This document shows, in pieces, positions 44,092-57,582 of a stretch of 64,000 bases of DNA; the first letter of the stretch is position 1, and every line of letters starts with the position of its first letter. Source of the stretch: Marinobacter sediminum. Lineage in GTDB: Bacteria > Pseudomonadota > Gammaproteobacteria > Pseudomonadales > Oleiphilaceae. The notes under the pieces were generated by a model. The model ran no database searches, was not told the origin of the DNA, and was given only the letters and a program-made list of their open reading frames with translations. The position numbers and the translations under genes were made by a program. The DNA lies in contig NZ_JAGTWY010000001.1 of NCBI RefSeq assembly GCF_023657445.1, positions 1,674,001 through 1,738,000 of the forward strand, read 5' to 3'.

Positions 44092-45615
44092 GTGTTGCAG
44101 CAACTCCTTGACGACACCATGGCCACACTCCACAAGGTGGTTGAGGACACCGAGCCGACACTACGCAGCCACGAAACGGGCACGGTTATACAGGTTGGCG
44201 GCGGCATTGCCCGAGTTCGGGGGCTGGCGAGCGTCACCTCCGAGGAGCTTGTGCAGTTTCCCGATGGCATACTCGGAGTGGCTATCAATCTGGAACCGGA
44301 CGAAGTGGGTATCATGCTCCTGGGTGACAGCGAGAAGCTGGGCGCAGGCATCCGTGTTATCGCCACTGGCCGAGAGGCAGATACGCCCGTGGGCGAGGGC
44401 CTTCTCGGGCGGGTGATTGATGCTACCGGCAAGGTCCTGGACGGGGGCAAACCGCTGGAGTTTCATGAACGTCGGCCAATTGAGCGCCCTGCTCCGGAAA
44501 TTATTGAACGGTCCCCGGTGACCGTGCCCATGGAGACCGGTATTAAGGCGATTGATGCACTGATCCCGATCGGTCGCGGGCAAAGGGAGCTGATTCTTGG
44601 TGACCGCCAGACTGGCAAGACATCCCTGGCAATCGATACCATCATCAACCAGCGCGATAAAGGCGTTAAGTGCATCTATTGCGCGGTGGGCCAGCGTGCC
44701 ACAGCCGTTGCCAAGGCGGTGGAAACCTTGCGCAAACACGATGCCCTGGATCATACCGTGGTGGTTGTCGCCCCTGACGATGATCCTCCCGGCCTGCGAT
44801 ACATTACACCTTACGCGGCCACTACCATGGCCGAGTATTTTATGGAAAAGGGCTTTGATGCGCTGATTGTTTATGATGATCTCACCCGTCATGCCCGTGC
44901 CTATCGCGAACTCTCACTGCTGCTGCGAAGGCCTCCCGGGCGCGAGGCCTATCCGGGCGATATATTTTATATTCATTCCCGCCTGCTTGAGCGCAGCACC
45001 CATCTGCGCAAGGAATTTGGCGGTGGCTCCCTGACGGCTCTTCCGGTGATCGAAACCCAGGCACAGGATATTTCCGCCTACATTCCAACCAACCTGATTT
45101 CCATTACCGATGGCCAGATCTATCTGTCCCCAACCCTGTTTCAGAAGGGGCTTCTACCCGCGATCCATGTGGGCAAATCGGTTTCACGGGTTGGCGGTAA
45201 AACCCAGCACCCCGCTCTTCGTAGTGTCGCCAGCGACCTCCGCCTGTCCTATTCACAGTTTGAAGAACTGGAGACCTTTGCCCGCTTCTCTACCCGCCTG
45301 GACAAGGACACCCGCGCAACCATTGAGCGTGGACGAAGGGTACGGGAAGTCCTGAAGCAGAACGAGCGGCACCCGTTGCGCGCAAGTGAGCAGGTGGCCG
45401 TGCTCAAGGCGGTCAATGCAGGACTACTGGATGCCCTGCCCCTGGAACAGATTCCGGAAGCGGAGCAACGAATTCAGAAACATCTGCTGCACGCGCTCCC
45501 GGAGCTCTGTGCACGCATGGAAAGCGGCGAAACGCTGGACGATGCGCAATGGCAGCAGGTGCTCTCAGAACTTCGGTCTGCACTTACCGACGACGACCCT
45601 GCAATAAGGGGCTAA
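44092..45615 (+). CDS. atpA: N-ATPase alpha subunit
   Basis: A 507-residue nucleotide-binding alpha subunit. The P-loop G-D-R-Q-T-G-K-T is at about residues 171-178, and [13 protein letters not shown] precedes it. The start appears to be GTG, five bases after the atpF stop; the first in-frame ATG is at 44119, leaving the N-terminus slightly uncertain. Confidence 0.93.
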   Translation: MLQQLLDDTMATLHKVVEDTEPTLRSHETGTVIQVGGGIARVRGLASVTSEELVQFPDGILGVAINLEPDEVGIMLLGDSEKLGAGIRVIATGREADTPVGEGLLGRVIDATGKVLDGGKPLEFHERRPIERPAPEIIERSPVTVPMETGIKAIDALIPIGRGQRELILGDRQTGKTSLAIDTIINQRDKGVKCIYCAVGQRATAVAKAVETLRKHDALDHTVVVVAPDDDPPGLRYITPYAATTMAEYFMEKGFDALIVYDDLTRHARAYRELSLLLRRPPGREAYPGDIFYIHSRLLERSTHLRKEFGGGSLTALPVIETQAQDISAYIPTNLISITDGQIYLSPTLFQKGLLPAIHVGKSVSRVGGKTQHPALRSVASDLRLSYSQFEELETFARFSTRLDKDTRATIERGRRVREVLKQNERHPLRASEQVAVLKAVNAGLLDALPLEQIPEAEQRIQKHLLHALPELCARMESGETLDDAQWQQVLSELRSALTDDDPAIRG

Positions 45616-45619
45616 ATCG

Positions 45620-46519
45620 ATGGAATCACTGGAACAACTTCACAAGCAACTGGACAGCCTTGACCAGTTACGCAGTATCGTGAAAACGATGAAGGCACTT
45701 TCGGCCGCTAACATCCATCAGTTTGAACAGGCCGTCGGGGCGCTCTCGGGCTATTACCGAACAGTGGAGCTTGGGCTTCACGTTGCCCTCAAGGACGTTA
45801 AAGCCTCAAGCTTTGATCGCAGGAAAGTTCCTGGCCCCCATAGGATGGGCGCCGTTGTGTTCGGATCGGATCATGGACTATGTGGTCGCTTTAATGAGGA
45901 AATCGCCGAGCATGCGTTGATGCGCATGGATTCGATTCCCGCAGACAGGGAGAATCGCCTTATCCTTGCCGTTGGCGCCCGGGTCGCCGGCAGCATGGAA
46001 AACGCCGGGGTACAGGTAGAAGAAAATTTCCTGACACCTGGATCGGCAACTCAGATCACAGCGACCGTTCAGCAAATCCTGCTGAAGATAGACCAATGGC
46101 AGGAAGAGGCCGGCCTGCACTATGTCTATCTTTTCTATAATCGCCATTCCCGAAAGCGGAGCTATCAGCCCACTGGCCTGCAGTTACTGCCAATGAATCT
46201 GAAGCGTTTTAAACGGCTTGAAGAAGAACCCTGGCCTTCCCATAGCCTGCCGACGTTCACCATGGAACGACAAGCTCTGCTCCACCGCCTGTTGGACCAG
46301 TATCTGTTTGTGTCGGTGTTCCGTGCATGCGCTGAATCACAGGCCAGTGAACACGCAAGTCGACTGGCTGCCATGCAGTCGGCCGAGCGCAATCTGGATG
46401 AACGCCTGGGCGATGTCACCATGAGTTACCGGAGAGCCAGGCAGACGGTGATAACCTCGGAGCTCCTCGACCTTGTTTCCGGATTTGAGGCGCTGGAGCC
46501 AAATACCCGGAAATCCTGA
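45620..46519 (+). CDS. atpG: N-ATPase gamma subunit
   Basis: A 299-residue central-stalk gamma subunit. The N-terminal coiled coil (L-D-S-L-D-Q-L-R-S-I-V-K-T-M-K-A-L-S-A) and the C-terminal helix (A-M-Q-S-A-E-R-N-L-D-E-R, then T-S-E-L-L-D-L-V) are recognisable. F-G-S-D-H-G-L-C-G-R-F-N matches the conserved gamma motif. It ends the nine-gene operon. Confidence 0.9.
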   Translation: MESLEQLHKQLDSLDQLRSIVKTMKALSAANIHQFEQAVGALSGYYRTVELGLHVALKDVKASSFDRRKVPGPHRMGAVVFGSDHGLCGRFNEEIAEHALMRMDSIPADRENRLILAVGARVAGSMENAGVQVEENFLTPGSATQITATVQQILLKIDQWQEEAGLHYVYLFYNRHSRKRSYQPTGLQLLPMNLKRFKRLEEEPWPSHSLPTFTMERQALLHRLLDQYLFVSVFRACAESQASEHASRLAAMQSAERNLDERLGDVTMSYRRARQTVITSELLDLVSGFEALEPNTRKS

Positions 46520-46603
46520 CCTTTCTGGACTTACACCGGCACTATTTTTTGTATCATATGATATGCGCTGCGCAATCATCTGTTACGCAAATACATTGAA
46601 TAA

Positions 46604-46631
46604 TGCCTCTAAAACATACTTAATAGAGGCA
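46604..46631 (+). terminator. possible terminator hairpin after the atp operon
   Basis: Stem TGCCTCTA / TAGAGGCA, 12-base loop, followed by an A-rich and not a T-rich stretch, so it may act only weakly. Confidence 0.35.
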
Positions 46632-46741
46632 CAATAAAAAGTGAAGAAACCTTCTTTGCGTATCGAGACACCTTCTCCGTTATCCATCAGATAGACCCGG
46701 ATGCCATAACAGGCATTGCCAACCTGCTCTAAGGACACCGT

Positions 46742-48598
46742 ATGAGACTTCCGAACTTCTTCGGCGACATGACCATCCGAACGAAACTGGCAAGCGGATT
46801 CGCCCTTTTGCTTCTACTCACCATAGTGGTGGGAGTCGCCGGGAATCGCGCACTGGAAACCTACAGCCAGCGCTCAAATATCGTGGCCATGCTCGGTGAG
46901 GTTAACACAGGCCTGACCGAGGCCCGCGTGGAAGAAAAGAACTTCTTGTTGACCGGTGAAGCCGACAAGGTCCAGAAGTCACAGGCCCACGGCGACAAAG
47001 TCCTTGAGCTCACCAAAAATATCCAGCTATTACTCGCCGACTCTGCAGACATTGAGACACTTGGCAACATCCAGTCCGGTATCAGGCAATATCAGTCGTT
47101 GATGGGAAAGGTGGAAGTCAATATCAGCGAGAAGGAAGATGCCCTCAACCGACTGGAAACCAAAGCCAGAATCTTCGGTTCCTCACTGAAGGCGCACAGC
47201 TCTCTGTTTTTTGCGTCTGCAATTTTTGAGGATATGCGCCGTTCAGAACGAAAGTTCCTGATCCAGCATGACGATGCAAGTATTGAGTCGTACCTCGGCG
47301 ATGCAAAACGGGTGCAGGGTCCTTTGAAATCTGCAGCCATCAGCGCCGAAGAAAAGGAAAAAATCACAAAGGCGCTTAATGCCTACGTCGACGAATTCAA
47401 AGCCGTAGCCGCTCTTACCCGGTCCGGCAGCCAGCTCTCCGACGACATGGTCTCAACAGCCAGAAGCGTCATCGAATCTGCAAACGGTCTGCGCGCTCAA
47501 CAGGCCGAGATGATGGAATCGGATCGCCACCAGGCGACACTGCTGATTTTTGGCGCTACCGGCGTCGCGGTGCTACTGGGTATCCTGATGGCCTTCCTCA
47601 TTACCCGAGCCATTACCAGACCAATCAACGAGGCCGTGGCCATAGCGTCCGAAGTCGCTTCCGGCAATCTTTCGGTAAACATCGACAACAAACGAACGGA
47701 CGAGGTGGGGCGCCTTATGGCAGCCCTGGCAACCATGGTCACCGGCCTGCGAGAGCTGGTCAGGAGCATTGAATCCGGCGCCACCAATATTGCCGCCTCC
47801 GCGGAGGAGCTTTCAACGGTTTCCAATCAGGCCAGCGATGGTATTAATCGCCAGAAGCAGGAAACCGACCAGGTCGCTACGGCGATGAATGAAATGACGG
47901 CAACCGTTGCGGAAATTGCCCGAAGCGCCGAGCAGGCCTTCAGCGTTGCAACAGATGCGGCCAACCAGGCGACTGAAGGTGAACAGGAAGTCTCAAACAC
48001 CGTGGACCAGGTAAACAATCTGACCCGGGAAGTGAACCAGAGCAGGGAAACCATCCAGGGCCTGCAGAAGGAAACCAACAATATCGGCACGGTCCTGGAT
48101 GTCATCAAGTCAGTTGCCGAACAAACTAACCTGCTGGCACTGAACGCCGCCATTGAAGCCGCACGGGCCGGTGAGCAAGGCCGCGGATTTGCAGTGGTTG
48201 CCGACGAGGTGCGCTCCCTCGCGCAACGAACCCAGACCTCAGCACAAGAAATCGAAACCCTCGTGACCTCGCTTCAAAACAGCGCCGGAGATTCTGTATC
48301 CGCGATGGAGTCCAGTGCTTCGCTTGCTTCCGATACTCTGGAACGCGCCACCGCAACGGGCAAGACCATTGAACGGATCACGCGCGCAGTAGAAGAGATC
48401 AAGCAATACAACAGTCAGATTGCCACAGCGTCGGAGCAACAAACGTCTGTCGCCGAGGAGATTAATGTGAACGTCACCAGTATTCGGGACGTCACCGACC
48501 AGTCTGCTGCTTCCTCAAACCAGACGGCCAGCTCCAGCTCTGAACTGGCAAGGCTCGGCAGCGAACTCCAGACGCTCGTTTCCCGTTTCAGGCTTTGA
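46742..48598 (+). CDS. methyl-accepting chemotaxis protein with HBM-type sensor
   Basis: A 618-residue chemoreceptor. A first membrane helix is at about residues 16-36 and a ~230-residue all-helical periplasmic region resembles the HBM (helical bimodular) sensor. The second membrane helix is near 262-284, a HAMP domain follows, and a long signalling hairpin has the tip [20 protein letters not shown] near 475-495. It should ring-cluster at the pole and signal through CheA. Ligand unknown; related HBM receptors sense organic acids. Confidence 0.92.
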   Translation: MRLPNFFGDMTIRTKLASGFALLLLLTIVVGVAGNRALETYSQRSNIVAMLGEVNTGLTEARVEEKNFLLTGEADKVQKSQAHGDKVLELTKNIQLLLADSADIETLGNIQSGIRQYQSLMGKVEVNISEKEDALNRLETKARIFGSSLKAHSSLFFASAIFEDMRRSERKFLIQHDDASIESYLGDAKRVQGPLKSAAISAEEKEKITKALNAYVDEFKAVAALTRSGSQLSDDMVSTARSVIESANGLRAQQAEMMESDRHQATLLIFGATGVAVLLGILMAFLITRAITRPINEAVAIASEVASGNLSVNIDNKRTDEVGRLMAALATMVTGLRELVRSIESGATNIAASAEELSTVSNQASDGINRQKQETDQVATAMNEMTATVAEIARSAEQAFSVATDAANQATEGEQEVSNTVDQVNNLTREVNQSRETIQGLQKETNNIGTVLDVIKSVAEQTNLLALNAAIEAARAGEQGRGFAVVADEVRSLAQRTQTSAQEIETLVTSLQNSAGDSVSAMESSASLASDTLERATATGKTIERITRAVEEIKQYNSQIATASEQQTSVAEEINVNVTSIRDVTDQSAASSNQTASSSSELARLGSELQTLVSRFRL

Positions 48599-48675
48599 AT
48601 CAGTGGGCGGCTTGCGCCGCCAGTTCAGAGCAGGTCCGTAAAGACAGGATTCACCCCAGTCTTTACGGACCTTGC

Positions 48676-49182
48676 CTAGTCTCTGCACCAGTAAACGCGA
48701 ACCAGATTTGACTCTTTGGTGTACTGGATATCAAGCACACCATCGTAGGCCCGCTCAACGGCCTCACCGGTCCCACGCGGCAGGTGGAGATCCGTGAACT
48801 TCGCAACAAGCTCCCCATCCGGCCCATCTTCAATGCCCATCAGGCGCTTCAGAGGGTGCTGGGCTTTCTCCTCTTCCACCTTGTTCTGGATCAGCTTGAG
48901 GATCTCACTCCTGTGCTTACCAAGAAAACCGCCACTCAAGGTCAGGATACCTGCTGGCATATCATCCCGGATTCGCTCACAGGCCGGGCACAACATTTCA
49001 TGGGCACCCTGGGCAGACTCGGCTGACCATTGCCAACGCCCCTTGCTGAATATCGCACTGCAGCCCGGACAAACCGTTGGCTCCGCGGGCTTGCTTCGCG
49101 CCATGTAAGGATCGTGAATCTCTTCCTTGATCAGGCGATCCAGCCGACCACGCCCCGCCACATCTCCATCTTTACCACTCAT
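48676..49182 (-). CDS. BCAM0308-like protein
   Basis: A 168-residue soluble protein with a zinc-ribbon-like pattern: C-P-G-C at about 38-41 and C-P-A-C at about 65-68. A later domain contains T-D-L-H-L-P-R-G. The pattern agrees with the BCAM0308 family of uncharacterised, often stress- or translation-associated proteins. Family call from memory. Confidence 0.7.
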   Translation of the reverse strand: MSGKDGDVAGRGRLDRLIKEEIHDPYMARSKPAEPTVCPGCSAIFSKGRWQWSAESAQGAHEMLCPACERIRDDMPAGILTLSGGFLGKHRSEILKLIQNKVEEEKAQHPLKRLMGIEDGPDGELVAKFTDLHLPRGTGEAVERAYDGVLDIQYTKESNLVRVYWCRD

Positions 49183-49247
49183 GAACCTGCTCCTCCCCCA
49201 GAATTACCCGTGTACCGGGTGGCTACATACGCTCCGTGACAGCCGAT

Positions 49248-49439
49248 TTAATGGAGCTTGTGACGTTCAAAGATCTCGCGAATTTCCCTCTCCGCCTCCT
49301 TGGGGACGCTCACTTTCAAGACTTTGGCTTCCTCGTCGATGAAGATGTTGTCTCTGGGAATGCCGGAGGCAATCAAATCGTCCCAGGTATTCTTGGCCTG
49401 GTCGTGATTATCATAGGCACCATTGATGGTTGTATTCAT
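49248..49439 (-). CDS. hypothetical small acidic protein
   Basis: A 63-residue protein from the ATG at 49439, which has an AAGGAG ribosome-binding site. It is soluble, with a helix (Y-D-N-H-D-Q-A-K-N-T-W-D-D-L), then I-P-R-D-N-I-F-I-D and a charged C-terminal helix. The arrangement resembles a half-domain of stress-type proteins that begin with a strand-helix-strand unit. Upstream reading in frame adds unlikely residues. Confidence 0.65.
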   Translation of the reverse strand: MNTTINGAYDNHDQAKNTWDDLIASGIPRDNIFIDEEAKVLKVSVPKEAEREIREIFERHKLH

Positions 49440-49642
49440 GATTTCTCTCCTTGAAAAAGAGTGCACTACACTTTCAAGAATAGGCAGAAGCTCCATGGTT
49501 GTGCAATTTTTAACCGCCAGAGATTGACCTGGGGCAAACACCATGCGGATCAGATCTCCTTGCCGCCGCACTCAATGAGGGACTGTCGAAATATCGGAGC
49601 AGGTTGCAGAAGTTTCAGAAAGGGAATGCGGAAGCAATAAAA

Positions 49643-49663
49643 AACCCCGCACAGGGCGGGGTT
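49643..49663 (-). terminator. terminator downstream of the tRNA-Arg genes
   Basis: Stem AACCCCGC / GCGGGGTT with a short loop, followed by A/T-rich runs on both sides. Confidence 0.8.
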
Positions 49664-49675
49664 CTTTATTTAATA

Positions 49676-49752
49676 TGGCGCGGCTGGGAGGATTCGAACC
49701 TCCGACCGCCTGGTTCGTAGCCAGGTACTCTATCCAGCTGAGCTACAGCCGC
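49676..49752 (-). tRNA. tRNA-Arg(ACG), copy 2
   Basis: A complete 77-base cloverleaf including an encoded CCA. The acceptor GCGGCTG pairs with CAGCCGC and the anticodon loop CTACGAA gives ACG. Nearly identical to the copy at 49783-49859. Confidence 0.95.
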
Positions 49753-49782
49753 TTAAAACTGGTGGCAAGCGTATTTGTGAAG

Positions 49783-49859
49783 TGGCGCGGCTGGGAGGAT
49801 TCGAACCTCCGACCGCCTGGTTCGTAGCCAGGTACTCTATCCAGCTGAGCTACAGCCGC
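49783..49859 (-). tRNA. tRNA-Arg(ACG), copy 1
   Basis: Same cloverleaf and anticodon as the copy 30 bases away; transcription order is tRNA-Ser, then this, then the other copy. Confidence 0.95.
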
Positions 49860-49920
49860 GCATTCATTACTTGCTTTGGTCGAGTGCTACCTCAACCCGT
49901 CTCGTTTTCTCCGAAAAGAA

Positions 49921-50012
<92 letters not shown>

Positions 50013-50100
50013 TTGAGAACGGGGCGTATACTACCATAATATTTCTGTTTTCATAGGGTTGACACGAGATTTTTCCAACCCGATTTTCCCAGAAAAGAAA

Positions 50101-50129
50101 AAACCGTTCAGGTTTCCCTTGAACGGTTT
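50101..50129 (-). terminator. csrA terminator
   Basis: Stem AAACCGTTCA / TGAACGGTTT, with a U-run on the minus strand. Confidence 0.85.
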
Positions 50130-50138
50130 TTTTATCTA

Positions 50139-50336
50139 TCAGCTGTTGCCGGGTTCCGGCTCTTCAGAGCCCTTTTCCGACTGAATACGCTGGTAGATTT
50201 CTTCACGGTGTACCGCCACTTCTTTCGGGGCATTCACGCCAATGCGCACCTGATTCCCCTTCACTCCGAGCACGGTGACGGTGATATCGTCACCCACCAT
50301 CAGAGTTTCGCCTACGCGGCGAGTCAAAATCAACAT
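50139..50336 (-). CDS. csrA: carbon storage regulator CsrA
   Basis: A 65-residue post-transcriptional regulator that binds GGA motifs in mRNA leaders as a dimer. The conserved [10 protein letters not shown] start and [17 protein letters not shown] core are intact. It sits between lysC and tRNA-Ser, the usual gammaproteobacterial place. Confidence 0.97.
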   Translation of the reverse strand: MLILTRRVGETLMVGDDITVTVLGVKGNQVRIGVNAPKEVAVHREEIYQRIQSEKGSEEPEPGNS

Positions 50337-50510
50337 ATCCCATACTCCCTATCCAGAGCTACCTGTTCCGACAAATGGTTTATTCATTAATTATCATTTT
50401 TATAATGGGATCACTGACCGCTCGAAAGGCGCATATACCCTTACAGGGTTTCGCAGCGCCGTAGGCTCAGCAAATGACTCCCTTTTTTCAAGGCCTCGCA
50501 GCTCGACCTG

Positions 50511-51761
50511 TCAGCTGCGCTTGATAGCCTCTTCTTCTATCGCGAGCTTGTCCAGCTCGAATGCACTATGCAGTGCCCGAACCGCCAGCTCGAGATATTT
50601 CTCATCGATCACCACGGAAATCTTGATTTCCGATGTGGAGATCATCTGAATATTGATACCTTCATTGGAGAGCGCCTCGAACATCTGGGTCGCAACCCCG
50701 GCATGGGACCGCATACCCACACCCACGATACTCACCTTGGCAATCTTGCTGTCACCAGCAACCTCTCTTGCACCAAGCTCATCTGCAACCCGTTGCAGCA
50801 CTTCCTGCGCACGCTTGAAATCGTTGCGGTGGACGGTGAACGTGAACGCAGTCCTGTTATCCTCGCCAACGTTCTGAACAATCATGTCCACTTCGATATT
50901 GGCGTCACTCACAGGCTTAAGTATACGCAAAGCGCTGCCCGGAGTATCGGGTACGCCGGAAATAGTCAGTTTTGCTTCGTCACGGTTAAAAGCGATGCCG
51001 GAGACAACCGGTTGTTCCATGGCGTTTTCATCCTCAAGAGTAATCAGGGTACCTTCCCCTTCCTGGAAGCTGGAAAGAACCCGTAATGGAACGTTGTATT
51101 TACCTGCAAATTCTACCGACCGAATCTGGAGAACCTTGGAGCCGAGGCTCGCCATTTCGATCATTTCTTCAAAAGTGATCTGCTTAAGACGCCGGGCACT
51201 GTCCACGACTCGGGGGTCGGTGGTGTAGACGCCATCAACATCGGTATAGATCTGACATTCGTCGGCTTTCAGGGCCGCTGCCAGGGCAACCGCAGTCGTA
51301 TCAGAACCGCCCCGGCCAAGCGTTGTTATGTTGCCGTTCTCATCAATGCCCTGAAACCCGGCAACCACCACAACTCGACCGGCATCGAGATCTTCCCGCA
51401 TGCGCTGCTCATCAATCTGCTTGATGCGCGCCTTGGTATGGGTGCTATCGGTAACGATCCGAACCTGGGAACCGGTATAGGAACGTGCTTCGCAGCCACG
51501 TTTCTGAAGCGCCATGGACAACAGGGCAATCGTGACCTGCTCGCCTGTCGAGACGAGCACATCCATCTCCCTTGGCGTGGGCTCTTCCATAATGTTATTG
51601 GCCAGAGCGATCAACCGGTTGGTTTCGCCGCTCATGGCGGAGACCACAACCACGACTTCATGACCTTCCTTGCGGAAACGGCAAACCTTTTCGGCAACCG
51701 CTTCGATACGCTCGGTCGTTCCAACCGAGGTGCCACCAAATTTCTGAACCAACAGAGCCAT
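50511..51761 (-). CDS. lysC: aspartate kinase
   Basis: A 416-residue kinase phosphorylating aspartate in the lysine, methionine and threonine pathway. K-F-G-G-T-S-V-G occurs near residues 7-14 and two C-terminal ACT domains (residues ~265-410) provide feedback control. The ATG at 51761 gives the standard start A-L-L-V-Q-K-F-G-G. It is a short (single-function) enzyme. Confidence 0.96.
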   Translation of the reverse strand: MALLVQKFGGTSVGTTERIEAVAEKVCRFRKEGHEVVVVVSAMSGETNRLIALANNIMEEPTPREMDVLVSTGEQVTIALLSMALQKRGCEARSYTGSQVRIVTDSTHTKARIKQIDEQRMREDLDAGRVVVVAGFQGIDENGNITTLGRGGSDTTAVALAAALKADECQIYTDVDGVYTTDPRVVDSARRLKQITFEEMIEMASLGSKVLQIRSVEFAGKYNVPLRVLSSFQEGEGTLITLEDENAMEQPVVSGIAFNRDEAKLTISGVPDTPGSALRILKPVSDANIEVDMIVQNVGEDNRTAFTFTVHRNDFKRAQEVLQRVADELGAREVAGDSKIAKVSIVGVGMRSHAGVATQMFEALSNEGINIQMISTSEIKISVVIDEKYLELAVRALHSAFELDKLAIEEEAIKRS

Positions 51762-51824
51762 TTTTTTCCCAAACTCCGAAACGGGGACCCAAAGCGAAGT
51801 CATTCCCCGCCAGTAAAAGAAAAC

Positions 51825-51852
51825 GGGCGGGATTATAAGCCTCGGCCCGCCC
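51825..51852 (-). terminator. terminator between alaS and lysC
   Basis: Stem GGGCGGG / CCCGCCC with a 14-base loop; on the minus strand a T-rich stretch follows. It lies after alaS and before lysC. Confidence 0.65.
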
Positions 51853-51865
51853 TCGAAAAAGTTGC

Positions 51866-54496
<2,631 letters not shown>

Positions 54497-54636
54497 AGCC
54501 CTTTGATACCTTTCCAGAAACGCGCCGTGAAACCGGCGGGTCCGCGATTGAATACGAATACTTACATGCGTTTGCAAATCCGCTACTCTAGCACACGCCG
54601 AGAACAGGAAAAACGTGAAACATCACAGGAGATTCC

Positions 54637-55185
54637 ATGCCCCGACGCTTCCATGACGCCGAGGAACTTTTCCCGCCAGCCACCTTTTTGAAAAGGGCCC
54701 TGGCCATTACCTATGACGGCCTGATCAGCATTGCCGTGCTGCTTGTCGTCACCTGGGTCTACACCATGATTGGCGGCTGGATTACCGGCTGGGACCGCTT
54801 CGAGCAAATGGCAGAGGCGGGCCAGCTGTCCGGAGACCCCGGCCTGACCTTCGTACTTTTCCTGCTGCTTTACGTGTTCTTCGCCTACTTCTGGACCCGC
54901 CTCGGGCAAACCCTGGGCATGCAAGTCTGGCGAATCCGGATCGAAAACCTGGATGGCGTGTCCGTGAGCTGGACCCAGGCGCTGCTCCGCTACGTGACAG
55001 CCGCGGCCGTCTTTTTCCTGGCCTTGCTGGCCGGCCACTACCTCGGTGCTGCCACCCTGTTCCTGACGATACCCGCCATGATCGCTTTATTCTTTCCCAT
55101 TAATGGCCTGTCTTTGACCGACCGCATGTCGAACAGCGTTGTCGTTCAGGTTCCGAAGGATGCGAAAAAGGCTCTGAAGAAATAA
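54637..55185 (+). CDS. RDD family membrane protein
   Basis: A 182-residue protein with three to four hydrophobic segments. The first helix follows Y-D-G-L-I-S-I-A-V-L, and the later W-R-I-R-I-E-N-L-D-G-V-S-V-S-W and L-T-D-R-M-S-N-S-V-V-V segments with charged residues in the membrane are the RDD pattern. Some RDD proteins are Na+/H+ exchange components; the specific role here is unknown. AGGAG ribosome-binding site present. Confidence 0.85.
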   Translation: MPRRFHDAEELFPPATFLKRALAITYDGLISIAVLLVVTWVYTMIGGWITGWDRFEQMAEAGQLSGDPGLTFVLFLLLYVFFAYFWTRLGQTLGMQVWRIRIENLDGVSVSWTQALLRYVTAAAVFFLALLAGHYLGAATLFLTIPAMIALFFPINGLSLTDRMSNSVVVQVPKDAKKALKK

Positions 55186-55196
55186 GCCCCGGGCCG

Positions 55197-56258
55197 CTAG
55201 CCGGCCCGGCGCATCAGCACTGCACCCACCACAGCGTTCACCGCAATGGGCGCAAGTACCGCAATCAGGGGATTGAACCCGTAAACCATGCTCATCGGGC
55301 CCAGAATATCCTGCATGTATTTGAATACCAGACCGACCAGCAGCCCGGTAAAGACCCGGAAGCCCATTGTCACAGAGCGCAATGGTCCGAAAACGAATGA
55401 AATCGCCACCAATACCATTACCGCGGTACCCAGGGGCATAAGAGCCTTTTTCCAGAACGCCAGCCAGTATATTTTGGCGTTGAGATCCTGGGCATTAAGG
55501 TAGCGCGCGTAGGTATACAGCCCCGTCATGGAGAGATTTTCCGGCTTGACAATCAGCACACTCAGAACGCCGGGTGACAACCCTGTTTCCCATCGCCGGG
55601 TCGGATGCGTTGTCAGGGTTGTGCCGGTTTCCGAAATGTCCGTTACGCTGACTTTTTCCAGCAACCAGTAATCACCTTGAAAGATTGCCCGCTCGGCAAA
55701 ACTCGCTGATTCCAGCTCACGCTCATCATTAAAACGGAACAGGGAGACACCATGTAAAACACCGTTTGGCTGGACGGCGTTCAGGTGCATGAATACATCC
55801 CCCTCCCGGTGCCAGACCCCCCGGGCCGATGCCACATTACTCCCTGCCCCCAGCGCCACGGCCTTGTCACTCTGGGCGTAACGCTCGGCGGGCGGCGCCA
55901 CGTATTCACCGATGAACACGCCGAGGATGACCACAACCAACGCAGGCTTCATGGCCGACCAGACGATGCGTTTGAGAGATACACCTGCGGCGCGGACCAC
56001 GGTCAGCTCAGAGGAGCTGGCCAGTGACCCCAGCCCTACCAGGCATCCCATGAAGGCGCCCAGCGGCAAGTAATCATAGATCCTGCGAGGCAGCGTCAGG
56101 AACACATACCAGAGCACCTCCAGTGTCTGATAATCATTGCGGGTGTCTTCAAGCTCGCCAATGAAGCCAAAAATCAGGTCCAGAGAAAGCACCACCACCA
56201 TCACCAGAAAGATGGCGCTGCCAACGGTTCGCATCACATAGCCGTCAATTCTACGCAT
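55197..56258 (-). CDS. lptG: LPS export permease LptG
   Basis: A 353-residue permease of the LptBFG extractor, which pulls lipopolysaccharide from the inner membrane into the Lpt bridge. Six membrane helices in the LptF/G pattern surround a periplasmic domain. The ATG at 56258 overlaps the lptF end. The order lptF-lptG is usual. Confidence 0.93.
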   Translation of the reverse strand: MRRIDGYVMRTVGSAIFLVMVVVLSLDLIFGFIGELEDTRNDYQTLEVLWYVFLTLPRRIYDYLPLGAFMGCLVGLGSLASSSELTVVRAAGVSLKRIVWSAMKPALVVVILGVFIGEYVAPPAERYAQSDKAVALGAGSNVASARGVWHREGDVFMHLNAVQPNGVLHGVSLFRFNDERELESASFAERAIFQGDYWLLEKVSVTDISETGTTLTTHPTRRWETGLSPGVLSVLIVKPENLSMTGLYTYARYLNAQDLNAKIYWLAFWKKALMPLGTAVMVLVAISFVFGPLRSVTMGFRVFTGLLVGLVFKYMQDILGPMSMVYGFNPLIAVLAPIAVNAVVGAVLMRRAG

Positions 56259-57354
56259 GAGCCGACTCCTCACGCATCAGTCGGCGCCGATGGAGCCAGG
56301 GCGGCCCAAACTGCAACCAGCCCCCTAACATCAGGAAGAGACCATGGACCCAGAGCATACCGATCCACTCCGGTACTTTGCCGTCTGCCATCGCATCCCT
56401 GGCGACAATCAACAAACCCAGATAGGTGATATAGACGAGCATGGCAGGCAACAGGTGAAAAAACCGCCCCTGCCTCGGATTAACCCGGCTTAGCCGGACC
56501 GCAAGCAAGGTAACGATCGGAACAATCAACGGCAGGGATAATCGCCAATGCAGCAGTGCCCGATCTTCAAGGTTATCGGACTGCCAGAGGTAGCCGGTGC
56601 TGACACCTTTTTCCAACTCCTTTTCTCTCTCTTCGCCACTCCTGATTTTCAGGCCATACGCTTCAAAGGCCGTTGTGTCGTAATCGAGCTCTCCGGCAAT
56701 TCCGTCAAAACGTCCACCGTCCTTGAGAACCAGAAAACGACTGCCGGTTTCCTCATCGACAAACTGGGAACCGGACCGGGCGTTCATGATGGTCACCCCT
56801 TCGCCACTCTTGCCATATTCCGCAATGAAGACACCCCTGAGCTCCCGTTTGTCGTCGCTTAATGCTTCCGTGTAAGTGACCCGGTTGCCGGAACCAAAGC
56901 TCTGGAACCGCCCGGGCACCAGCATTTCAAACTCCGTTGCCTGACGTTGCTCATTCAGAATTTGCTCGACCTGTTTCATGCCCCAGGGTGAGATGTAAAG
57001 GCTCATGGCAGCTACAATGACCATCACGGGGATACTGCCTAACAGAGTCTTTTGCAGTAACTGGCCATTACTGATGCCGCAGGCAGAAAGCACCGTCATT
57101 TCGCTTTCAAGGTACATGCGTCCGTATGCCAGCAGAATGCCGATAAACAGGCCCAAAGGAAGAATGAGTTCCAGGAAGCCCGGAAAACGGTAGGCCATGA
57201 TACTCAGAAGAACATCCGCAGAGATGGAACCCTCTGCCGCGCTATCGAGGTACCGGATAAAACGGCCACTCATAAAGACCAGCAGCAGTATGCCGGAAAC
57301 GGCGACCATGCTGATCATGACCTGACGGATAAGATAACGGAAAATTATGCCCAA
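56251..57354 (-). CDS. lptF: LPS export permease LptF
   Basis: A 367-residue partner of LptG. The N-terminus I-I-F-R-Y-L-I-R-Q-V matches typical LptF starts, and the only fitting initiator is the TTG at 57354, since upstream ATGs would add unrelated residues. Six helices and a periplasmic beta-jellyroll are visible. The stop overlaps the lptG start. Confidence 0.88.
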   Translation of the reverse strand: MGIIFRYLIRQVMISMVAVSGILLLVFMSGRFIRYLDSAAEGSISADVLLSIMAYRFPGFLELILPLGLFIGILLAYGRMYLESEMTVLSACGISNGQLLQKTLLGSIPVMVIVAAMSLYISPWGMKQVEQILNEQRQATEFEMLVPGRFQSFGSGNRVTYTEALSDDKRELRGVFIAEYGKSGEGVTIMNARSGSQFVDEETGSRFLVLKDGGRFDGIAGELDYDTTAFEAYGLKIRSGEEREKELEKGVSTGYLWQSDNLEDRALLHWRLSLPLIVPIVTLLAVRLSRVNPRQGRFFHLLPAMLVYITYLGLLIVARDAMADGKVPEWIGMLWVHGLFLMLGGWLQFGPPWLHRRRLMREESAHA

Positions 57355-57582
57355 AACGGTCTCTCTGACAGTGCCCGTTGAAACATGGAGGAAACAGGGA
57401 ACTGCGCGTATTCTATGTAACCTTTCCATTGATTGACAGAGCAAAGGGAACGGGGTGCGGGACATCGATCGGTCGAAACGCCGCCGCTTGATAAATTCCC
57501 TGCCTGCCCCAATGCTAGAGTAGACCGGAATCAGCCTCCGCGATCTGCGGACGCTTCTTCAGAATAATCAACAGGAGTTGCC

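Noticed and set aside
46553..46565. ATCATATGATAT palindrome after atpG as an operator
   Set aside because: Short and AT-rich; no evidence beyond chance.
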